A stretch of 64,000 nucleotides of DNA from Blastocladiella emersonii ATCC 22665 (lineage: Eukaryota > Blastocladiomycota > Blastocladiomycetes > Blastocladiales > Blastocladiaceae), in NCBI GenBank assembly GCA_025594325.1, contig JANHCV010000001.1:3472001-3536000 (forward strand), given 5' to 3'. The position numbers were made by a program, and so were the translations under genes. The stretch's first letter is position 1. Each line of letters opens with the position of its first letter. This document shows, piece by piece, positions 21,401-31,852 of the stretch. The notes beneath the pieces were generated by a model. The model was not told the DNA's origin. It saw only the letters and a program-made list of their open reading frames with translations, and made no database searches.

Positions 21401-23627
21401 ATGCTCGGCTCCACGTCCCGCTCGACGTTACGGGCCGCGGGAACGCCGTCGTCGGCCTCGTCGTCCGCGGGGTACCGGCAGTACCGCGGAACGCCGACGC
21501 GCGGCCTTTCGACGCCGTTTGCCGTCGACACGGGCACCTACGGACGCTCGCTCAAGGGAACGCCGCCAGTCCACGGGAAACGTAAGCCCTTGCCGCCGCG
21601 TTCTCGTCCGACCCCTGGCTGACCGTCCCCTGACTCGGTTAGGCCCGAGTCCGTTCAAAAAGGAGCTCTCGTACGCCGCATACTCGCTCCGCGTCGACGA
21701 CGTGCGCCAGCAGGTCGCGGTACGCTCGCTTCCCACTGCCACATGCACCCTGTCGCATCCGCCTCACCGCAATCCTTGATCGTAGGATGCCCTGCGCGAC
21801 CGCGGCGTCGTCGGCGTCTTCGCCTTCATCCGCTCGCTCAAGCGCGCCGAGTTCAGCGGCGAGGTGTCCATGGCGCGCTTCGAGGAGGTGCTCGAGGAGC
21901 ACCGCCTGGGCCTGTCGCGCCCCGACATGGCGCTGCTCTTCAACGAGTTTGACGAGCGCCGCCGCAACATGGTCAACGTCGAGAAGGTGATTGACGCCTT
22001 CCGCATGCGTCTCGAACCGCGCGCCGTCGACCTGATCGAGGCCATCTTCGACTCGTTCCGCTCCATGCACTCGCGCGTCCAGGCCGCCGAGGTTCGCCGC
22101 CGCTTCCACCCGGCCCACCACCCGGCCGTCATCGCCCGCCGCCGCCGCGAGACCGACGTGCTCGTCGAGTTCCTCGACACCTTCACCCATGACCTCGAGG
22201 TCACCCGCTACGACCTCGTCCGCTACTACGAGCTCGCCCGCCTCGCCTGCGCCGACGACGAGGAGATGTACGCCATCCTGCGCGGGTGCTGGTCCGAGTT
22301 TGTCCCGGCGCACGCCGCCGCCGTCGAGGACGAGGCCGTGCAGACCAACGGGTCCGGCCGCCTCTACGACGACGCCGGTGTGCGCGGGAACGGTAACGGG
22401 TCCGGCGCTGCTGCTGGGCTGGATCTCGACGAGGACGACCGGTACCTCGACCACCGGCCACCCGGTGCCCGTGGGGTTTCCGCGTCTGCGTGGCGCGACG
22501 AGGCCGACTCGCGCGCCTACTCGCCCGAACCCATCCGTCACGGTGTCGGTGCAGCTTCCTCCTCGGACCCGACCGTCGCCGAGATGCGCAACCTCATCGA
22601 CCGCGAGGCGCGCCGCCTCGAGCACCTCGCCGTCGACGACCGCCCGTCGCACACGCTCACCACGACGACGACCAGTACGGGCGCCCCCGTCACCATGGAC
22701 CCGACGTCGACCCTCCCGCCGCCCAAATCCTACGTGCAGCGTCCGTGGGACCGCGAGCCCGACCCGCGCCACCGCGCCATCGGCAACTTTACGGGCTCCC
22801 GCGGTGCGTCGCGGCCCGCCTCATCCATGGGTTCGCTGCTGACGAGCCCCGACGGCGCCGGCGTGTCGTCCGCGCGGTCCGCCGCGTACCACCCGGCGGG
22901 TTCCTTCTCGTTCGCCTCGCCCGTCGCCATCGGCGTGCGCGACGGGCAGACGTCCCTGCCGACCGCGGCGATCCGCGAGATCGACGCCCTGCACACGGCG
23001 CGCAACATGTTCGCGTCGCCGATGCGCCCGTTGACGCGCCTGCGCCGCCACCTGCGCACCGTCGCCGCGCGCGACGGGACCGTCGACCTCGACGCGTTCA
23101 CGACCGCGTGGACGGGCGCCGGCGGGCCCGCCGAGTTTGCGACGGGCGTGTGGCGCGAGCTCGTCGCCGCGCACGGGTCTAGCGGGCCCGGGCTGTCCGT
23201 GAACGAGATCATGCGCGCGCTGCGGATCCGCGACCCGACGCCGCGCCGCGTCGCGATCGTCGACCAGGCGTTTGCGCGGTTCGACGCGCTCGGCGACGGG
23301 AAGGTGCCCAAGGAGGTGCTCCGCAGGGCGTACAACCAGACGTGAGTGGGTCAGCCGCTTCAAGGTGATGAGCGACTGACGTTCCTTGCGCTTCTAGATC
23401 ACCGCAGTCGAGCAAGTCGCGGTCCAACCTCTCGAGTGACATGTGGGCGTGTTTTGGGTACGGCTGGCTGACTTTCATGGTGGTGGACAAGTCACTTACC
23501 TTCCGCTGCACCGTGTAGCGACGACGTGACCCGCGAAGAGTTCCAGGACTACTACGCCGACGTCGGATCGACCATTGACGAGGACAAGTACTTTGTTCTG
23601 CAGGTGTGGACCGAGTGGTCGCTCTGA
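21401..23627 (+). CDS. Calcyphosine-like EF-hand protein
   Basis: Exons 21401-21581, 21643-21719, 21786-23341, 23398-23442 and 23519-23627 give about 655 residues. The end, DDVTREEFQDYYADVG then DEDKYFVLQVWTEWSL, has the calcyphosine/CAPSL terminal pattern (EEF-YY-SIDxDxYF-xxW-L). The N-terminal third has EF-hand-like helices (FAFIRSLKRAEFSGEVSM, then RHHPAVIARRRRETDVL-like spacing). A disordered Ser/Pro-rich segment separates two EF-hand blocks. Loop residues are degenerate, so real calcium binding is doubtful at most sites. Calcyphosine-like proteins are often found in ciliated cells; a flagellar role would suit a zoosporic fungus but is inference. The fourth intron has two usable donors in the same phase: 23443 (GTGGGC) and 23458 (GTACGG). 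Confidence 0.78.
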
Positions 23628-24734
23628 CATTCGTTCATAAACTTTTGACGTATTCTCACGCACGCCGATGATCGCGATGAAGCGCGGCAAGTCGCGGTCG
23701 GGGGACTCCGCACTTCCAACGTGCTAGCGTGCTGCGCCGTCGCCAAGCCTAGGCCACCCAGGCCATGCGCTTGTTCGAAGGAGTTTCTCACGTGTCAATC
23801 GATAATTGATCGAATTTTCCATCGTGTGACTATCTCCCCGCTCTCGAAGCGCGTTTTGACTCACAAATGCGGGGCTTCAAGTCGAACGAACCCCAGCGCT
23901 GTGGGATCAAAAGTTCCGCTACCACACACATTGAAGGAACGGTGCTGCTCAAAAACAACATTTCCTCTCCATATTAATCCAACGTTTGAAGGTCGAGGAT
24001 GAAGTTGTCGAGAACCCTGCGAGATCCTTGGCGTGGGCCACGGCCACATTTGCAGGAGCCGCCCCCGCTCAAATGACCCAGTTCCGCGTCCAAATATCGT
24101 TCAGACAACTATAAAATCTCAATATAGAATGCCGACGGATTTCGAGCTACAAACAATGTGGGTGCCGCAACTGAGGCCGCGAAAGCTGCGCGTCGTGCGG
24201 GGCGCCGCCTCGGCTGCACCCTCTTGACATGCGGTACTTGTTCTTCGCTGTGGTTATGTTTGACATGCGTGCTAGCGCGCGGGGCGTCGCATGCACTCGG
24301 TGAGTGCGGTTGAGCTCGCTGCGAGACAGCCCGCGAGACGCGTTGCGCCACATCACGTGACCGCGTTTTCGTCTCGACCGCGCGATTTGCGGGTACTGAA
24401 GCGTGCGTGAACCTGCCCAACTTGCTGCAATGGACTTTGAACGTAGCTTGGAGAGTTTCTAGGACTAGCTTGGCGAGTTACCATCAGTGTTGATTGTTCG
24501 GCTGGACAGCGAGTGTCACTGCGACGCCGACGACCGAGTTTTCGCAGTAAGAGGCTCAAGTCTTCAGTTTCAACTCTCGATCTTCGCATTCCGGTAGAAT
24601 ACATTCACGCGGTATAGTCGAGGATCAAACTTCAGTCGCACCGCGGCTCTCACTGAGCGCTGCAGCGAGCGCATGACCCGGTCGAGAGCAATGAATATTA
24701 GAACGATATATCAGGTGAAAAAAAGTGCCCGAGG
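23628..24734. other. AT-richer gene-poor stretch
   Basis: About 1.1 kb is visibly less GC-rich than its surroundings, with runs such as taattgatcgaattttcc and a TATA-like tataaaatc near 24110. No long or family-like frame is present. Possible explanations are a long promoter, a decayed mobile element or an unrecognised RNA gene. I could not place a tRNA by eye. Confidence 0.4.
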
Positions 24735-25704
24735 TCAGCAAGTCGCGGCGCCCGCGCCCGCGGCGTCGACCGTAAGCAACAACCGCGGCCGGCTCTGGAC
24801 CCTCGAGTCGCCCTCGGACTCGCACTCGCGGTCCCGCTCCCGCAGCATCTTGCGCTCTCGCTGCCGCTCGCGCAGCCGGAGCTGCAGCTGGAGCCGCGAC
24901 CGCCGCTCCAATGCCGCCGGGTCCGTCACGGGCGCCCCTGCGGTGGGCACGGCGTCCTCGGTCCGCGGCCGGTGCCTCGGATGCCTCTTGAAAGCGGATA
25001 GAGACCTTCGGGTATCGGTCAGTCAGTACGAGTGCTTCGGACCGCGCCCGCAGCGCAACGGTGGACGCGCGACGTACGGCAACTGTGGACGACGTGTTTG
25101 GAACTCTCCCTACGCCCCGACATTGGAGAGCATGACGAGCTGGTTCGTCGGTGTTTAACAGCTGCGGGGTCGACTGAGCCCAGCGATGCGAGTGACGTAC
25201 CGGCCAGGCGGACGAGAAGAGCATCGTGATGATGATCGCAGTGAGGCCGCACATCGCCGTCAGGATGTACTTCATCTCGTCGACCCAGTCCGCGTAGCAC
25301 GCGAGGCAAACGAGCAAAGCGGTGATGGTGAAGCCGGTCTGGTACAGGTACTTGACGTATTTCGCGAGTTTCTGGGCCGTCGCGTTGTCGACGGTCGCGT
25401 TCGCGGTCACCTGGCACGGCCACGCATGGTTTAGTGGAACGCCGTCAGCTAGTGCGAAAATCGTTGAGCATTGGTAAGCGTGTCCAAGAGCGTCGCAAAA
25501 CACACGTACCGGCACCCATACTTCGATGGAGGTGTTTCCCGAAGAGAGAGCGCGAGTGCGATAGCGAGGCATCGTGCATGCGCCCCAGCACAGGTTCTTG
25601 ATGGTCGCGGCAACTGTCTCAATAGGGATCGCGTCCTGGCACGCGATGCCGGTCTCCACGACGGCGTCCTCGACAGCAGGCATGGCGTTAAGCGTGCGCA
25701 TCAT
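24735..25704 (-). CDS. Small two-helix membrane protein, unrecognised
   Basis: I do not recognise this protein. An ATG at 25704 opens a frame of about 165 residues with a Cys-rich first part (KNLCWGACTMP), an Asn-rich NATVDNATAQ segment that could be glycosylated, and two hydrophobic helices (FTITALLVCLACY, then YILTAMCGLTAIIITMLF). A good donor lies at 25200 (GTACGTCAC); the acceptor is unclear. The most plausible last exon ends at 24735 and encodes a charged Arg/Glu-rich helix (RERQRERKMLRERDRE) and a short tail. A 102-nt stretch at 25509-25408 may be an intron, since it starts GTACGTGT and ends CAG, but it is also open in frame. It is divergent from CHL1, with starts about 200 bp apart. 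Confidence 0.5.
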
Positions 25705-25906
25705 AGCGGAGACGTGGGCGGCAAACTGCTTGATTACGGAGGTGATGGGATTCTTAGTTTACACGTTAACCTGACGGTGGAGGAGCTGGATCGCTGAGTG
25801 AAGCGAGCGAGGCACCTTCGCGACGCAGCCGTCGTGTGCCCAGCATTCCGCACGAGTCAGACAGTCGCCAACGCACGGCGTTGCCGGGACTACGGCCATT
25901 GTCGAG

Positions 25907-27306
25907 ATGGCTGCGATCATGAAAGCGGCGCGCGGAGCACCGAAGCTCGCCGCGCCGGCGGCTGGCACGGCCAAGGCTTCGGAGCTCATGCACGTCGACG
26001 CCTTCATTTTCGCGCTCGAGGTCGACCACATCAACCTGTTCAAGCTCGCCACCTTCCTGCGCGACAGCCAGCTCCCGCGCAAGCTTCTCGGGTTCGTCGA
26101 AAAGCACGAGGCGCCACCGGCCGGTGCTACAGCGGGTGACACCGACACCATGTCGCGGCACATCTGGCCGCTTGCCGTCTTTGAGCGGCTGCTCACCAAG
26201 CTCATCGCGCCCGACACGGATGGCCGCGTGCTGCACCTCGCTCCCGCCGGCTCGGGTCCGCCGACGCTCAAGTACCTTGCGCTCAACCCCGCGGGCCACT
26301 TTGCCGACATTGTACGCGACGCGCACGCGCTCGTCTTCGCTGGCGGTACCATGCAGCCCGGGTCCGACTTCACAGACTTCCTCATCCCGGACACGTTCGG
26401 GAAGCCGCTCGAGATGTACTCGTGCGGGCACGTCATCCCGCGCGAGAATCTCGCGGCGCTCGTCGTGCCGCGCAGTCTCGCCGGCCGTACGATCCGGTTC
26501 ACGCTCGAGGGACGGAAGGATCCGCAGCTGGTACGCTCTACTTGGCCTCGCATTGCGACATGTGCGTGCTAACCGCGCCTTGCGTAGTTGCCCAGGTAGT
26601 TGCCCGATGTGTGCCAGACGATCTGTAACCTGGTAAACGTGGTCCCGCGCGGCATGGTCGTGTTCCTGCCCTCGTTCCAGCTGCTCGACGAGATGGCCAA
26701 GGCGTTCCGCGAGCAGGGCTACGCGGCTCGCATCGAGCGCAAGAAACGGGTACGCTCCCTGCTCTCGGTCACCACAATTCGACCTAACCCTCACGCACCG
26801 CGTAGATCTTCACCGAGCCGCGCGAGGCCGTCGACCTCGAACGCGTCCTGCGCGAGTACGCGCAGCACATCGACGAGTCGCCGACGAGCGGCGCGCTGCT
26901 CCTGTCCGTGGTCGGCGGCAAACTGTCCGAGGGCATCAACTTCAGCGGCCCACTCGCGCGGTGCGTGGTCATGGTCGGCATCCCGTACCCGAACCTCGGC
27001 TCGGCCGAGCTGCAGGAGAAGCTCAAGTACATTGACGGGCTGCGGGCTGGTGCATCCAAGGAGTTCTACGAAAACCTCGCGATGCGCGCCGTCAACCAGT
27101 CGATTGGCCGCGCGATTCGCAACCGCATGGACTACGCGGCAGTGGTCCTTGTCGACGTCCGGTACGAGGGCGCGGCGGTGCGCCGCAAGCTGCCCGCGTG
27201 GATCGCCGAGACCATGGCGCCGCCTGACCCGGGGCGGCCGTTTGGCCACGCGGTGCAGACGATTGCGCGGTTCTTCAAGATCCCACGAGATGGTGAGCAA
27301 AACTGA
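25907..27306 (+). CDS. CHL1: CHL1/DDX11-type helicase, C-terminal half only
   Basis: CHL1/DDX11 is a superfamily 2 Fe-S helicase needed for sister-chromatid cohesion. Exons 25907-26530, 26600-26749 and 26806-27306 encode 424 residues matching only the C-terminal half: INLFKLATFLRDSQLPRKLL, LVFAGGTMQPGSDF, FSCGHVIP-like YSCGHVIPRENL, LLLSVVGGKLSEGINFSG, CVVMVGIPYPNLGSAELQEK and NQSIGRAIRNRMDYA (motifs IV-VI). The Q motif, Walker A, the Fe-S cysteines and the DEAH box of the N-terminal half are absent. No plus-strand sequence upstream supplies them; a divergent gene occupies that space, and an in-frame TGA lies near 25798. The product cannot be an active helicase alone. It could be a truncation, a break caused by rearrangement, or an assembly problem. 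Confidence 0.82.
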
Positions 27307-28079
27307 TGGATATATGTCGAATGACTAAAGGTGGCAGTGTGAGGTATTCCTCGACGCGGGCTGAGCGTGCAAAGTGTTCCTCTATGACTGCGTTCGAGAT
27401 CGAGAGGATGAGGCCAGTGAACGGCGGCGAGAGCACCGGCGCGAGTGCGGAAAGTGGCTCGCTCGGCTCGGGGTCATGCCGACGTGAACGACGCGACCCT
27501 GCTGCAGGCGCACGTGACCCCGGCTTAGACGCTTGAATTTGAGATGCACCCGAATATTTTTTTCTGAGCATTGGATCGTCATCAGGGGCCCTCAGGGACC
27601 CCGGAAATGTAAAAATCGCCGAGTCGACATGTCGGGGTGTCGAGAAGTCGTCCGACCGTGCAAAGTCGAAAAAAACTTTCGGGTTTGGTCGTTCGGACGA
27701 ACTCGGCCCGAAACGGCACTTGGGACTTGGCTTCTTGAATTGGACTATCCGATCCGATCGCGTATAGACACGCCTTGCCCTGCTCCACCCCCACCTCTAC
27801 TCTGCTCGTCCGCCCGATCATGGTACTCGGCCGCGCCGCGCTACGGCGCCCCTCCGTGCCATTGCGCCGCCGAAGCACGGGCGGAATGCGGCGGCCGGCG
27901 GCCGGCGGCCGGCACCACCCGATCGATATTCGGGCGGGCGCGAGCCATTGTTCGCGGCGCGCCACACTCGTGCGGTGTGGCGCGACGCGTCCGCTGTGAT
28001 CGCGTCGATTATTATTCATTATCACCTCGCCGTGTCCGCCCTCCCCTCTCCGATCCCACCGCTCATCCACATTAATCGC
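27307..28079. other. Intergenic region between CHL1 and the orphan gene
   Basis: About 770 bp with no supported gene. It contains a 7-bp tandem repeat at 27891-27913 and presumably the promoter of the downstream gene. Confidence 0.45.
27891..27913. repeat. 7-bp tandem repeat (GCGGCCG, about 3.3 copies)
   Basis: Three tandem GCGGCCG units plus GC. The unit contains the palindrome CGGCCG, so the tract could form small hairpins. Simple replication slippage explains it. Confidence 0.8.
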
Positions 28080-31000
28080 ATGGCGACTGACACTTGCTGC
28101 AACGCCGACGTCATCCAGGGCTGCTGCCGAGTGCGCCGTTGAGGGCGCGTGCGGCGACCGCGAGGTCGTGGCGATCGAGGGTGTCGCCGCCGGCGCCGAG
28201 GTCGCGCGCGGCGAGACCATCTCGGTCGAGGCCATCATGCACGGAAAGGGGCCCGTGCAGGCCGCGAGTACCGAGGGCGCCACCGAGGGCGCATGTGGCG
28301 GCGAGTCGATTGCCGTCGTCGCGGATGTGGTCAAGGAGACGATCCCCGGCAAGGTCGTCGTCCTCGCCAAGCCCGTCGGCTCCGAGCTCCTCGTCGAGAG
28401 CTCGGCCGACGAGTCCGTGATCCAGGGCGCCACCGAGGGCGCGAGTGCGGCGGCCGTCGCCAAGGCGGGCGAGGTCGCGCATAGCAACGTGGCCGTTGCC
28501 GAGGCGGGCGAGGTCGCGTGCAGCAACGTGGCCGTCGCCGAGGCGGGCGAGGCCGCGGTCGTCGTCAATGTCGTCGGCAAGGAGTCGTGCGTCACGGCGG
28601 CCGTCACCACCGAGGGCGTGAGCGACGACGACCGCAAGGTCGGCACCATCATCGTCAAGGCCCCGGCCGGCGAGACCGGCACCGTGGCCGCCACCATCAT
28701 GGGCTCGTGCAGCAGCACCATCGCCGCGCCCGCCGAGCGCGCCGCTGCCGACGAATGCTCGGGCGACACGGCCGTCGTTTCCAAGGCCGTGCGCGAGGAG
28801 GTCGTCGCCGCCAAGGTCGCCCTCGCCGAGCCTGTCGCTCGCGAGGCCGACGGCGAGATTCTCGCCAAGACGTCGGTCAACGAGGCCGCCGCCAAGGCCG
28901 CCATCAAGGAGTCGTCGTGCGGCACGAGCACGGGCACGGGTACGGCTACCGAGTGGACCGCCAACAACTGCTCGGACGGCACGGCCGTCGTCGTCCAGGG
29001 CAGCGCAAGTACCGTTTCGGTCGCCGTCAAGGTCGCGAGCACGACCGCGATCCTCGCCGAGCCGAGCGAGATCGCGCGCACCCGCGCATCCGCCCCCGAG
29101 ACCAACGTCAAGGGCTCGACCAGCGGCTCTATTCTCCAGGGCGCCACGAGCTCGCGCGGCAAGGTGCTCGAGCCCCTCGGTACGGCCTCGTACGCTGCGG
29201 CCAGCGGCGCCATCAAGGGCGCGAACGGCGACGACAAGATCGTCAAGGTGCTGTCCGACGAGGAGCTCGTCGCCGGCCGGCGCACGGCCGCGCACTCGGG
29301 CATCGAGCTCGTCATTACCAAGGGCGCGAGCGCCGTCGCCACGGCTGCCGCCGAGAGCAAGCCGGTCCTCCTTACCAAGCCCGTCGCCGTCTCCGTCCCC
29401 GTCCCCGTGCCCGCTGCGCGCATGTCGCCGCACGCCGTCACGGAGCCGACGGCCGCCAAGGACGCGACCGAGGTGCAGCACCTCGAGCAGCAGGAGCAGG
29501 CCGAAAAGGTCACCTTCCGCACCGCCGACGTGGCCGTTCGCGACTCGGGCATCCTCGTTCTGACACCCGCCAGCTCGATGACGGTCGAGCGCGCCAGCTG
29601 CACGGCGCAGCAGCATCAGCCGGGGCGGGTCCTCGAGGCCGTTTGCGGGACCGTCGCGACGACCGCGGGACCCGCGGTCGGTTCCGCGGCCGAGCAGCTC
29701 GAGCTGCTCCCGAACGGCGCCATGGAGCGCATCGTCGACGCTGGTATCGCCGCGCATACCGGCTCATCCAGTGGCGGTATCACTAATGCCGGCGTCAACG
29801 TGGTCCAACTCGTCGTGCTGACGCGCCAGGTGATCCAGGAGCCCAAGGAGCACGGGCCCACCACAGTCGCCACCGACACCGCCGCGGCCGTGGAGCTCCT
29901 GCTGCGGTCTACGGATCAGCGCGAGGCCGCAAGGTACGCTTTCGATCTGTCGTGTCCGGATGCGCGATTAGAATGCTAACGCTGGCGCGATTTGTAGAAG
30001 TCTCGAGGCCGCCAACAACATTGCCGCCGCGACCGCCGCCGCCAAGTTCGAGCACACCGAGCTGAGCGGCCAACCCGTCGCTTTCGACAAAAGGCACGTA
30101 TCTCTCCCTCTCTCTGCGGTTTGCTCCAACGGCAGTCAGGCTGACCATAACTCGAACCGTGTGTGTAGTAGCGTCAAGCGCGTCGAGGCGGCGCAGGCCA
30201 AGTCGGACATGGGCACGCACGGCGGCGGCCACGCCGTTGGCAAGGTCGGCAAGCTCGCGCACGTCGTCGCGGCTCGCGGTGCCGCGCAGCCGCACTGCGA
30301 GATCAAGGCGCAGGGCGCCAAGCCGGCGGGCATCACGCGCCAGCCCGACGACGGCGCCGTGGCCGCCGCCCCTACGCCGGGCGCGGGCGCTGCGGGTGTA
30401 GGGCGGTCGCCGGCCGCCAAGTCGTCGTCGTCGTCGTCGCCTCCGCCGCCTGGTCTCGGCGGCAAGCACGGCCGCAAGGAGAAGACGCGGTGGCCAAAGC
30501 TGCCGAAGCTGCCATGGCCAGCAACCCGCAACGACGCGACTCGGGCACACGACCCGACCTCAGCTCGTCGCGCATCGACGGGCTCGCCGCCCTCCTCGCC
30601 GCTCTCGACTGAGACCGTGACGCAGCACGCACAGAAACCAGCGACACCGGCGACACCGGCGACACCGGCGCCCGCGGGCAAGTACGCCGAGTCGGCCGCC
30701 GTCTCGGAGCCCGTGACCGGCCTCGCGGGGCGTACGCGTCGCGCCGCGGCCAAGGTCCTCGGCAGCATCAAGAAGCTGCAGCAGAAGCAGCAGCAGCAGC
30801 GCCAGTCTCGTTCCCCCTCCCGCGGCCGCGTCGGTGACGATCTTCCGCGGGGCGAGGGCCACGACGCGCTCGGGTCTGTGGGGCCCATCTCGGCGGGCGC
30901 GACGGCCGCAGCAACGGGTACAACGAGCACGGGCGCTACCACGTCGGTCCACGTTTCTGCCGCAACGCCGGCGGCGCGGCCAGCGCCACGACGCGCGCTC

Positions 31001-31852
31001 CCGCGCATGCTCGCGCAACTCGGCAAGGATGTCGAGATCGAGACCGCGCTGGACGTCATGGCGACGCACCACGACTTCCTCGCGCGCCGAACTCGCGAGC
31101 TGGCGGCCAGCAACCGGTCCACTCGCCCGAGCGCCGACGTCGAGCGAGAGCGCGAGGACGCGACCATGGGGTCCAAGCGCGCGACGCTGCAGGGGGACCC
31201 GGCGTGGCTCAAGACGTTCCTCGTCGCCCTCGAGGAGGAGGTCCCGACGTCGATGCTCGACTTCCTCGGCATCTGGGTCCAGGCCCGCGCGACGCCGCTG
31301 CTGACCGAGGAGCAGGCGGCGCGCCTCTGCGAGGTTGCCTCGCAGCACCCCGAGGCCTGGCAGCACCACGCTCATGCGCTCAAAACTCGCCAACTTCTCC
31401 CGACCGACCCCGCCTTCCGCCTCGCCTTCTCGCTGGGCGGCGCGCAGGACCCGACGGATCCGGCGCTCGTGGCGCTCGACTGCGACCTCCTGGCCGTGTT
31501 CCAGAAGTTTGACGACTGGTCGAGCCGCGAGGCCCTCGGCCACTACCTCGACTACCTCCACCAGCTCGCCGAGCACCTCATCATCGACAAGTCGCAGCAG
31601 TACAGCGGCAACCGTACGGTCCAAGGGCCGCCCGCGCAGGTCCTCGTCAACATTTGCGCGGTGGCCGCCCACCACCTCGCGTGCGGCAAGCCGTTCGATC
31701 CGCCCGCCACGGACGACGGCAAGACCATGGACACGCTCGACTGGTCCCGGCTCACGCTCGAGACGCAGTCGCTGCTCCAGCTTATGCTCGTCCTGCTCGG
31801 GTTCATCGAGCGCCTCGGTCAGCGGTACCTGGCGGGGGCCGGGCCCGTTTGA
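28080..31852 (+). CDS. Large orphan protein, Ala/Val-rich N-terminus and helical C-terminal domain
   Basis: I do not recognise this protein. The main frame is open from at least 28141 to 29933, continues at 29998-30093 and then from about 30169 to 31852, giving about 1,190 residues. The first ~600 residues are low-complexity, Ala/Val/Glu/Thr-rich, with recurring pieces such as IQGATEGA and SNVAVAEAGE; this could be repetitive beta structure. A basic, Ser/Pro/Gln-rich middle follows. The last ~220 residues look like a folded helical domain (WLKTFLVALEEEVPTSMLDF, LEALGHYLDYLHQL-like segments, LLQLMLVLLGFIERLG). The 5' end is disturbed: the only nearby ATG (28080) opens a different frame that stops after 20 codons, so the first in-frame ATG is at 28237. 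The second intron best fits a GC donor at 30094. Confidence 0.55.

Noticed and set aside
27582-29757. Long antisense frames (548 and 673 codons) opposite the orphan gene
   Set aside because: Composition is Ala/Thr/Ser- or Gly/Asp/Leu-rich without motifs. Codon third positions and spliced continuation favour the plus strand.
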